Position numbers and translations under genes: made by a program. Shown here one piece after another: positions 35,401-44,800 of a DNA stretch of 64,000 nt. Numbering within the stretch: position 1 is the first letter of the stretch; every line of letters starts with the position of its first letter. The DNA comes from Halichondria panicea (lineage: Eukaryota; Porifera; Demospongiae; Suberitida; Halichondriidae), in NCBI RefSeq assembly GCF_963675165.1, contig NC_087386.1, forward strand, positions 4,656,169-4,720,168, written 5' to 3'. The notes below the pieces were generated by a model, which saw only the letters and a program-made list of their open reading frames with translations, made no database searches and was not told where the DNA came from.

Positions 35401-36136
35401 GACAACCCTAACCCTAACCCATAATTAACGCCTCAAACGCATACTACCTACCTACGTACATGTAGGTATAGGCCACCCCCTATTACAAGCCTAGCCGCCT
35501 ATGCTGGCTAAGCCTATCCATAGCTAGTCCTGCAAATCTTTTACACAGAAGGAACTAGCAACCACTCACCATATATTGTTGTCGAGGCCATCAAGTCGCT
35601 TGGCAGGCTGGAAGGGGGGGCGTGGCAGGGGTATGTGATGTGAGTTGTAAAATGCACTTTGCTAAAGGTAATCAACATTTCTACAGCCGCCCAAGTTTTA
35701 TCTGAGCATACACCTTTATATACGTACCTACCCAACCTACATGTAGATTACACTCTGCTGTTCAACAGCTTTAATTAACTATAGCTGACGACATTGCTTT
35801 TGCTTTTAATTTAGTAAAAGCAATGTCCAGCACACTAGTACACGTACTGACAAAATGGAGAAATCTAACTAAAGCAGGCTGAGCTAGCTAGTTAGAATTG
35901 ATAATAACCACATGCACACTCACAGTATAGTAATATTAGACACATGCACACTCACTCACAGTAATATTAGACATGTCTTGATTTCTAGCGACTGAGGTGG
36001 ATAGCTGACGAGTAACTGGGTTCAAACTGCTGCTCTTTCCAGCTACGGCACCACACTTAAATCGCTTCAGAAACCTGCTGGTAAACACAAACTCCGGTGC
36101 AAACTTCAATTGTACAGAAGCTAGCCTTGAAAGCAT
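28713..36136 (-). CDS. KYAT3: Kynurenine aminotransferase 3-like, 14 exons, 472 aa
   Basis: PLP-dependent fold-type I aminotransferase, expected to convert kynurenine to kynurenic acid and to act as a cysteine-S-conjugate beta-lyase. Exons: 36136-35960, 35607-35570, 35246-35195, 35026-34934, 34704-34627, 34567-34496, 34397-34311, 33914-33795, 31429-31309, 30789-30713, 30474-30258, 29879-29752, 29381-29295, 28784-28713; every phase closes. Hallmarks: [42 protein letters not shown], and [11 protein letters not shown] with the PLP lysine near residue 297. The first 50 residues ([12 protein letters not shown], rich in Arg and Ser) look like a mitochondrial leader. A second ATG at MSNIT could give a cytosolic form. 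Human KYAT3 is about 454 aa. Intron 7 hosts another gene and a pogo-like element. Confidence 0.94.
29383..29436. repeat. (TG)27 microsatellite at a splice acceptor
   Basis: On the minus strand it is a 54-nt CA run ending directly in the acceptor CAG of aminotransferase exon 13. It replaces a normal polypyrimidine tract. The duplicated copy has eight repeats (9872-9887). Confidence 0.95.
32046..32969 (+). CDS. Intronless seven-helix membrane protein nested in aminotransferase intron 7
   Basis: A single open frame from ATG 32046 ([10 protein letters not shown]) to TGA gives 307 aa. Seven hydrophobic segments are visible: about [99 protein letters not shown] and [17 protein letters not shown]. 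Basic residues follow helix 1 ([12 protein letters not shown]) and the last helix (YRAKKSK). Cysteines and N-glycosylation sequons (NET, NVT) lie in loops predicted outside. No GPCR motifs such as DRY or NPxxY are seen, so the family is not recognised. The in-frame codon at 32025 is GTG and is not taken as the start. It is transcribed against its host gene. Confidence 0.78.
   Translation: MAISVLRESSAIANGNKNTEASAAIGIATYVIVVLIFCGFYSVMAIISLVSLYKKLDHVNRKKKITFKSITFSIQIVAAIFYLYGDNIFHLVRNARVLNCDETCVSDNETFAFLCLGVALIIFHIAPPMFEKCYKLIINEENVEVKSPWVLAVSMIAVIARIDMLYSVVFEKAHLQQDSCLVADVVSSWIFVVISVTFGSVAITVHCVHALRADRGKSPYLKPLAIFSLVTILLSFPLYILADNTQPLNHVFKCTNVTDEDNTKYIENVVRLGCNTLTLIVIASITIIFSCFSYRAKKSKAAQAIEM
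33366..33562. mobile_element. Pogo/Tigger-like miniature element
   Basis: Terminal inverted repeats begin CAGTAGAACCTTGATTATC on the left and end GATAATAGAGGTTCTACTG on the right, about 197 bp apart. The CAGTAGAACCT start resembles pogo/Tigger ends. It lies in aminotransferase intron 7, 3' of the nested gene. No coding sequence. Confidence 0.7.
35263..35506. repeat. Tandem duplication of about 120 bp in aminotransferase intron 2
   Basis: Two adjacent copies begin gttgtcatagcgtaca and end cctagccgcctatgctgg. The second contains ccctaaccctaaccc, a short telomere-like run absent from the first. Confidence 0.9.
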
Positions 36137-36250
36137 CTTGTGACACTGTACTGATCGAGAGAGTGATTGTGGGGTTTTCCCTGTAACAAGGGCTGCGGTC
36201 AAGGGCTGAATAGGGAAAACCCCTTAAGAGTCACATGGTGTAACAAAATT

Positions 36251-39200
36251 CTACAAATCTCTTACTACACTGACACACCTCTCACACAAACAGTTCTCAG
36301 TTCTACTAGTGTACTTCCAGCATCTAGGACACTTGAAGTTTGTTGAGTCGGTACATACGGCTGTCGCTTGAACTTCGCACTCTTCTCCGTTGAAGTCCAC
36401 AGTTTCAGTAAGCGAATAACTTTGAGTAGCGTCTGTAATCTGATTGGTTGATAGAGTCATTCCGGAGACAATGAGAAGGTCTCTAAGAGTGAATTCCACA
36501 CTCTTGTTTGAAGACACCTCTTCGGCCTCATGTTCTGATAGCAGTGAGAAGAGAGAGGGCGAGTCGGTGGTAATATGCACACTCGCTTCCAATGAACTTC
36601 GAATGGCTTTCTCGCTTCTAGCAATGCCTAGTGCTTTGTTGCAAATGGCTCGAACTGATCGGATGACCTCGAACTCAGCAGCTAGGCGGGGTTGATTCCA
36701 CTCTGCGGGGGGTTCCGGCCACACACATTTGAACACACTCCCTGGGGGGGGGGTTAAGAAGGCACGAAAATATGAAGAGCACGTGCATGGAGAGGGCAAA
36801 CATGCACTGCATAGCTACAAGTGCTAAACACTTAGCACTACAGGAGCCTAAAGTACACGTAAGAGCCAACTGGTTTTAACAATACAGTAGGTTTTTAAAA
36901 GCATAATCAGCTTGTATTAACCTCACAAACGAAACTTGATATACGGAATTGCCATCTAGAAATGGGTATTATGCACAGACTCACCTTGCTCAAATGGGTA
37001 ATGTTGTGCCACCTCCTCGGCCAGATGGGGTACTATAGGAGCAATAGATGTCACCAGACCAGTCACTAGATGGTGGAGGGTGGTCAACACAGAGCGTCTC
37101 TTAATCATATCACGAGCATCACAGTATATTGTGTCTTTGATGATGTCATAGTAGAAAGCCGATAAGTCAGTCGTGATAAAATTTCCAAGAGTGTGATAAA
37201 TACGGGAAAAATTGAGAGATTCAAACGATTCCGTCGCAAGGCTGCAATGATTGGATAAAAGATGGAGAATATATTGATTCAGCCTTGCCAGTTGATCATA
37301 TGGTACAAGGTCACATTTAGGGTCAAATTCAGACAAATTTCCAAGCATAAATCGAACGCTGTTTCGTATCCTTTGAAGGGAGTCGCTCGTTTGTTGCAGT
37401 ATTTCATCACTGATGTTCACACCAGAGATATTAGAATAGTTGGTCGAAGCCACCCACAATCGAATCACATCTGCTCCAAATTGCTTTTTGTGCAGAATGT
37501 CCTCAGGGCTAACCACATTTCCGAGCGATTTTGACATTTTATTTCCTTTTCCATCGAGCACAAATCCGTGCGTAACAACCGATCGATAAGGGGCTTTGCA
37601 TTGAGCTGCAACGCTGGTGAGCAAGGAGGACTGGAACCACCCTCTGTGCTGATCAGACCCCTCTAAGTACATATCTGCCACACAATCTGTGTCTTTGAGT
37701 ACTGCGGCCCAGGACGATCCACTGTCAAACCAAACATCCATGGTATCAGACCCCTTGACAAAATCTTCAGCTTGAGAGCTAAACGAAGATGGGAGCAAGT
37801 CAGATATTGGCAGTCGCCACCAGCAATCGGAACCTTTTGCTCGAAACAGTTTCTCAATGTGTAGGATAGTTTCGTTGTTTAGCAATGTCTCTCCAGTGTG
37901 TTTGTGGTAGAAAATTGGCAGGGGCACTCCCCATACACGTTGTCGGGATATACACCAGTCATCTCTTGATTCTAGCATTGGTAGGAGGCGATTCTTCGAT
38001 GACTCAGGATGCATTTTGACTCCATCTACAGCAGATACAGCGTCTTCTTTGAGCTGTTTCACACTTGCAAACCACTGCTCAGTTGATCGAATAATAATAG
38101 GCTTTTTCGAACGCCAATCGTAAGGATATCGATGACTGTAGCTGTGCTTGTGTAAGAGGACGTCTTTGTCTGCAAGCTTCTCCAAAATCACTTTGTTGCC
38201 ATCTTCCAACACAAAAAGACCTTCAAAGTCAACACCAAGTTCAGAGGTATAATTGCCATGGTGGTCCACGTAGCAATCCAGGTTAAGACCATTTTGCACT
38301 CCTATCTGATAGTCTTCAAATCCATGTGCTGGTGCAGTGTGTACAAATCCAGTTCCCTCCGTTTCGGTCACATGAGCCCCAGGAAGAAATGGATGTGTTT
38401 TTCCACTCGACTCCAAAGGGTTGGTGTACTCAAGTCCTTGTAAATCTTTCCCCGAGACATTGGCAACAATTTCAGCTCCTTCCAAACTGGAACTTAATCG
38501 AGCCAGTGATGTTTTTCCCAGTAGGATACTTCTCTGATCTAGTGTATGCACAAGAGTGTAGGTGTGTTCTGGGTGATAACAGATTGCTTTATTTGCCAAT
38601 AGAGTCCAAGGGGTGGTGGTCCACACAGCTGCATACACAGCGGAATCGTCAGGAGCAATACCATCCACTACACTATTAAAGTTGGTCAGAGGAAAGAGGA
38701 CATAAACGGCTTGGCTAGTGTGTTCTTTGTATTCTAATTCGGCCTCGGCGAGGGCTGTTCCAGTTGAGGGAGACCAGTAGACAGGCTTGAACCCACGATA
38801 GATACATCCTCGCTTGTACATCTCATGAAATACCTGGAAAGAAAATTAACATAGATCTTACATGTGAACTAGAATCAAATTCTCACACAATAAAAATACA
38901 CCAAGACCCATACACATACTGTTAGAGTGTATACTCTTTCAATTAGAGTACAAAACGTGGATATGAAACTGTACCTTGATTTGGTCAGCTTCGTACTCGG
39001 GATCCATTGTAATGTAGGGGTTTTCCCAATCTCCAAGACAACCCCAGCGCTTGAACGCTTCTCTCTGAATGTTAATCGTCTTTTTGGCGAACTGAGCAGC
39101 TTTTGTGCGTATCTTAAGAGGAGAGAGCTCCTTCACGTCCAGATCTTTACAAGCTTTCAGTTCTATGGGCAGACCGTGGCAATCCCAACCTGGACGATAG

Positions 39201-39484
39201 TTGACTCTGTAACCTCGCATTAGTTTGTATCGGTTAATGAAGTCCTTGAGCACCTTGTTCAGTACATGACCCATGTGGGGATCACCATTTGCATAGGGTG
39301 GTCCATCATGCAGAGTGAATGTTCTATTAGAGTTTTCATGCCTTTCTTGCTGCCATTTGTAAAGATGATCAAATTTTGCAAGTCTTTGGATGGCAGGCTC
39401 TTGAGTGATGGGATTTGTTCGCAATGAGAACTTTGTCTTGGGCAGCAGGACTCGAAACTTATTCGCTTGTACTTGACTAGCCAT
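36251..39484 (-). CDS. IARS2: Mitochondrial isoleucyl-tRNA synthetase, three exons, 949 aa
   Basis: Class I aminoacyl-tRNA synthetase charging tRNA-Ile for organellar translation. Exons: 39484-38975, 38833-36985, 36741-36251; phases close. The Rossmann core has the HIGH-type motif in PYANGDPHMGH (residues about 70-73) and KMSKS near 602-606 (GNKMSKSLGNV). The CP1 editing domain shows GTGFVHTAPAHG near 331-342, and the class signature WFDSGSSW is present. The C-terminus has the zinc-ribbon pattern CPRCWKY and CERC. Architecture and length match the bacterial/mitochondrial type (human IARS2 about 1012 aa) rather than the cytosolic enzyme. The start is the ATG at 39484; the basic first 23 residues may be a weak mitochondrial signal. 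The exon 3 acceptor follows a run of about ten C. Its stop lies 114 bp from the aminotransferase ATG, same strand. Confidence 0.95.
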
Positions 39485-39652
39485 TTTGGAGACCACGTGG
39501 GTACAGAGGTCAAGGCCAAAGGCAAAGGTCGTTCTTTCTAATTAACCGTGTTTCACAGACCATAACAATCTCTGTAAAGCTCTGAGAATCTGAATCTTCA
39601 GTTTGACCGTAAGTTTGTGGAGTCTCTTTCTCTTTGTACAGTGAGTTTTGGT
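39485..39652. promoter_or_regulatory. Bidirectional promoter between IARS2 and YPEL5
   Basis: Only 168 bp separate the two divergent start codons. The gap contains a CACGTG E-box at 39494-39499, close to the IARS2 ATG. No TATA box is evident. The promoter role is inferred from head-to-head spacing. Confidence 0.6.
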
Positions 39653-41560
39653 ATGGGGAGGATATTTATTGATCACCCTGGCGGAACCAGAGTATATTCA
39701 TGCACCAACTGTGACACAGCCCTAACCAACCGCTCTGAACTAGTCTCAACGGTGAGTGTCAGTCATATCTACGGTGGCCCTGAGCGTTACTCTAAGTTGA
39801 CAGTTCACACTTGATAGTTCACGTTCGCAGTTGGTAGTTCGCAGTTGATAGTTGATAGTTCACGTTCGCAGTTGGTAGTTCGCAGTTGATAGTTGATAGT
39901 TCACGTTCGCAGTTGGTAGTTCGCAGTTGATAGTTGATAGTTCGCGTTCGCAGTTGGTAGTTCATACTTGGTAGTTCGTACTTGGCAGTTCATACTTGGT
40001 AGTTCGTACTTGGTAGTTCATGACCTTTGAACTTTAACGTTGCACTTCACTCTGAGTTAAAGATTCTTAACTGCCTCCATGATCCACTGCACCTAGCTAT
40101 TAAATGACGCGTACCCCTGTTCATGTTACTGACAGTGAGTAACCTGTTCATGTTACTGACAGTGAGTTTACTTGTTTTTTGTTTTTATGGTCGTGATGAG
40201 TTTACTCACTGTCAGTAACATGAACAGGGGTACGGGTAGCGGTAGTCATTTAATAGCTAGGTGCAGTGGATCATGGAGGCAGTTAAGAATCTTTAATAAG
40301 AATTAACTCGGAGTGAAGTGCAACGTTAAAGTTCAAAGGTCATGAACTACAAAGTACGAATTACCAAGTATGAACTGCCAAGTACGAACTACCAAGTATG
40401 AACTACCAACTGCGAACGCGAACTATCAACTATCAACTGCAAACTACCAACTGCGAACGTGAACTATCAAGTGTGAACTGTCAACTTAGAGTAACGCTCA
40501 GGGCCACCGTACATATCAGACGTTTAGTGAGTCAGCACATACCATTACGTGTTCTTGATTGTTACAGAGATTCACTGGAGCCACAGGACGGGCATTTCTA
40601 TTCAACAGAGTGTAAGAAATAGTCTAGACTTGTGTGTACGTGTAAACCCTCTGTAGTGCAGTGACGACCATGAAATTCATTTCTTACAGAGTTAACCTTC
40701 TCTTCAGTGAAGTAGAAAACAGGATAATGGTTAGTATATGAAAATTACAACTATTGTAAGCAGGGCTGCATTGAGGGGGGTAATTCGCCTCCCCTGGGAC
40801 AGTTTTCCTCCCTTAGGATATGGCAGATTCATTTGTACTGCTATAATTCTGATGTCTTCGCCCCTCCTACATTTTTAAATTGCCCAATTCTCCCCCCCCC
40901 CCCTGATACAAATCCTGGATGCAGCCCTGGTAAGTGTTGTTTTCTTTCTTTGCAGCTGACTGGTAGACATATTGTCAGAGATGTATCGTGTAAAAACTGT
41001 ACTACAAGACTTGGGTGGATCTACGTAAGTGAAAATCCTACAGTACATAATGTAATGTAGGTGCGGTTTTGTCATGGGTCGAGTTTGAGTAACATGTATC
41101 AGTTGTAAGAATCATGATGTAATTATTGTATTGTTGTGCAATGTACTCAGGAGTTTGCAACGGAAGACTCACAGAAATATAAGGTGGGTGTCATTTTTAC
41201 TACGCATTTCCAGTAGTAATTTGTTAGTGATGCATCCTATCAATGTGTTTCCCCACTACTCGATCCCTTCCCCCCCCCCCCCCTTGACTCTGACATTTTT
41301 GGCCCCGTACTTGGGGGATTTGATTTTGCCTTGCATACATGTGCAACCCATGTTGACCAGGGGGAATTGGAAGACAGAATCTCCCCAACCATAGGGAGTT
41401 TGACCCACCCCATGTTAGCCCTACCCCTCCTGGGGGGTAGGGGGAGTAGTGGGAAAACAAATTGATAGGTGCGTTACCAAGTTATCTCTTTCAGGAAGGG
41501 AGAGTCATCCTGGAGAGAGCACTCATCACTGAAAGTGAAGGCATCGAAGATGTCGAATGA
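39653..41560 (+). CDS. YPEL5: Yippee-like protein 5, six exons, 116 aa
   Basis: Exons: 39653-39751, 40568-40611, 40690-40729, 40956-41024, 41151-41183, 41495-41560; all phases close. The product starts [20 protein letters not shown] and carries the two zinc-binding CxxC pairs (CTNC; CKNC within [13 protein letters not shown]), [19 protein letters not shown] and [20 protein letters not shown]. It is close to vertebrate YPEL5 (121 aa). YPEL5 is associated with the CTLH/GID ubiquitin ligase and with centrosome and mitotic structures; that role is transferred by homology. Three introns carry inverted-repeat elements, and intron 1 is almost filled by a 750-bp palindrome. It is divergent from IARS2. 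Confidence 0.95.
39766..40515. repeat. Giant foldback element filling YPEL5 intron 1
   Basis: The left arm starts at acggtggccctgagcgttac (39771) and the right arm ends with its complement at 40510. The arms are about 300 nt, with tracts of tandem subrepeats (agttcgcagttgatagttga type) and a second inner palindrome (ttcatgttactgacagtgag, 40120-40230). The left arm carries more subrepeat copies than the right. No coding capacity. Confidence 0.9.
40761..40929. repeat. Small foldback element in YPEL5 intron 3
   Basis: Ends cagggctgca and tgcagccctg form short inverted repeats around a sequence with G and C homopolymer runs. Miniature-transposon-like. Confidence 0.55.
41232..41472. repeat. Foldback element in YPEL5 intron 5
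   Basis: The arm gcatcctatcaatgtgtttc with following ccccactact pairs with agtagtgggaaaacaaattgataggtgc on the right. The interior has C12 and G-rich runs. Confidence 0.75.
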
Positions 41561-41828
41561 ACTTCATAGCTAGTTTTTAATCTTTCAATCATCACCATGC
41601 TTTTCAAGTTTGTGTTTTGTTCATCTGTCTATGATAATTATTGGTCTTTTGTCTAGGTCAGGGGTGGCTAGAGGGTGCGATACGAATCGTTACTACCGCA
41701 CTTTTCGAAAATAGGCCGCACATGATCATGTCTTGTACGCATGCGCTTGGCAGTCAGCATAGGGACCAGCTCCACCCTTTTATCTCCCTTTCTAGTGTGA
41801 AAAGTACCTGGGCTCTGCACAAATTAAA

Positions 41829-44800
41829 ATGGGTTTCAAGGTGACTGAAAAAAGAGAATTGATGTTCTACTTGTTCATCCTTTGCTTGTCTGGTATCAGT
41901 GAGGTCTCTAGTCAAAATGGAGGTATGATTATGGTCATAATTATTATATAAGGTCAAGGAGAGAAAGTGAGTTGATTCCTCCTTCCTATTCACAGCACCT
42001 CCTCCACCTCCTCCACCTCCACCTCCAGGAGCTACCTGTCCCAACACATGCAGCTGTCTGAATACCTCTTTTGTACTCTGTTCTGGAGAAGACAGAATTC
42101 AAGAACTGTAAGTATAACACCTCACTCAGTATTCCAATATTCATACTGTTAATGGGGTTGATTAGTACTGTGTATTGTGTTAATACTTCACACCTTATAA
42201 ACTCTTGCATATACCTAGAATGTTTTGGGAGCATCAAACGTATGTGAACTTTGCGAGGGTTGATCAATTCGCAACAATAAAATTGTAAAACACTATAGTA
42301 AAGAGGCATGATCCTTAGATCGCAAAGGGTCAATTTCTACGCTGATCATGATTTGGCTCGATACTAGTAATAACTGTGTACTAGATTTCGAATGTGTACA
42401 GCTATAAATCTCAGTGACGGAGTGCATGTGTTGACTTATGTAGTGCCTGTGTACATAAAAATGGCTGGATCTAAAAGGAGGGTGTAATTGCGAGCGCGTA
42501 GCATGAATTTTGTTGGGTGGCCACGCCCCCTTTTTGGGCCCATGTGATGTGATGTGATTAATATTTGATCATAAAAAGGTGCTGCATGGACTTGCATGTC
42601 AGGACGTAGTATACTGGGCAAAGTCATTCTTCTTGTATGTAAAATTTATGTGCAAACTTCTGTATGATTTGTCTGGATGCAACGGTTTTTCACAATATAT
42701 AGTCCCAGTGTATACTCATTAATTGCTAGCCCACTCAATTGATTTGGACTTGGCACCATTTAGCTAGCTAAACTTGTTCCCAGGGCATCCTAGTGGCTGC
42801 CATGCACTAGTTACTTACCAGTTACCCATGCAGTGACTGTCTAGGCATTGTTCATGAGGGGTATACGGGTGGAGCTGGAGCTGCAGTGCAGTGCTGGTTT
42901 TAACTTGACCACTGGATTAGGTCTGGTCTTGTAAACCCCCTCCTTGGCCTTATTGCATTCTCAGCAAAAATAAAATGCTTAGCTAGCTGCTATAAAAGTG
43001 TTGGTTGTTATGCCTCGAGGCGTAGCCGCACGAGGGATACGGTAAAGCTGACTGTGTGTGTGTCTGTCTGTGTGTGTGTGTGTGTATTCCAGCTATAACT
43101 GCTCAACGGTTACAATGCGACGAAAACTAACAGCTTCTATAGGCTTCTAGCCACGTTCTCTTGGATTTTGATTCGTGGATTAGCAAACTAAAGCTTCTTT
43201 CTCGAGTTATGGCTAGTTTGACTCACATTGAAGGCTGTTGCAGTCTCTTCAGAATCTTTCATAGCATCATCTGTCCGCACAAACTTTCTATTCAACATAT
43301 GAGTTAGCCTTGCACTAAAGCGCTAGCTTTTTGTTAGCTACAATACTCAGAAAATATCTGTTAAAACAGCTAGCTAGCAGTACAGTAGCCATTTGTAAAA
43401 TTGATCTCTTTGGACACACCCTTTAATTATTCCTGTGGATGTAATGCGCATGCGCGCTCATTCCCCATGTGTGAGAAAATAATATCCAAGATCCAGATCC
43501 AGATCCTCCTGGCAGAATCATCTTTGTCTTGAGGGCCTGGTAAGCCACAAAACACTACCATATAACAATATAGATAACAATATGCATGTACACAGGTCTT
43601 TTCTTCTTAGATATTATATACACTGAACTACAGATCCTGGAAGAATCAATTTTCTTCTTTCTTGATGTCCTGGTAAGCCACATAATACAAAAAATAATAA
43701 CTTACAATAGATGCATGTAAATAAGTCTTTTCTTCTCAGTGACTTTATATAGATAAGCTAACTTTAGTATAAAATTCATTATAGATAACACTCTAATACT
43801 TTTGAGCGAAAGCAAAAACATGGCGAGAGGCATTAGCACAGCGCCAGCTTGAACACTAGTTTATATATAGCTAGCTTGAACATGCAGAAATGACAATATA
43901 CAAGCTTAAATTGCGGTACTCATGCAGCGTCATCAATGTGGATATTTTGTTTGTGGCTGCAAATTGGCGCTAAGTGCTAATTATTGCACTTTTCTTCCAT
44001 TCAGTTCGTTCGAGAGGATGGGATTAAATGAAGTACCAATATTCACTGGAAAATATCCTCACTTGATCACCATGTAAGGAGGAGTAAAATCGGAACATGA
44101 ATAATTCTAAAAATGGGACACTGTATGTATACATGTATATGTACATGTATATGTACATGCATATCAGCTAATTTAAACAGTCTTTTTCAAGATTCCACTG
44201 TACACTTTTGTATTTAACTAAGTAGCCATCACTGTCTTTTCTTGATTGCCATTAGTGATCTGGGTGATAATCGAATTGAGAGAATCCGTGAAAGATCACT
44301 TGGTTCAGACCAAACACCAATGCTCCGAGAAATGTAAGTACACTACAATGGAATGCTCTATCTATATTTTATGTTATCCTATACAGTATTCTCAGTAACA
44401 ACAGAATCAGCAATATTGAGAAGGACGCTTTTGCTGGTTTGCTAGTAACTATGTACGTACGTTGTAGTTAATTAATACAGTACATTATGACCTGTTTTTT
44501 TGCAGTGACTTGGCATCAAACCAACTGAATAAATTCAGTTTTTCACCATATACAAGAGTTCAACAAACTTTGGAATTATTGTGAGCATACGTACATGCAT
44601 GCATTTATATACTGCTAGAAATAAATAATGTTTAGTATTTTCCCGTTAAAAGCATTTCGGTGGTGGGGTATATTGTAATCATTTTGTGAAAAGACCACAT
44701 ATATAATTGTAGTCTCCATACAGAAACCTTAGAGAGAACAGAATACGTGAGTTCCGCTTCAACACAACATTTTTCAATGGTACAAATAACTTTCCCAATC

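Noticed and set aside
40398-40622. 74-codon plus-strand frame with repeated NYQL-type sequence
   Set aside because: It lies in the foldback arm of YPEL5 intron 1; the repetition is that of the subrepeats.
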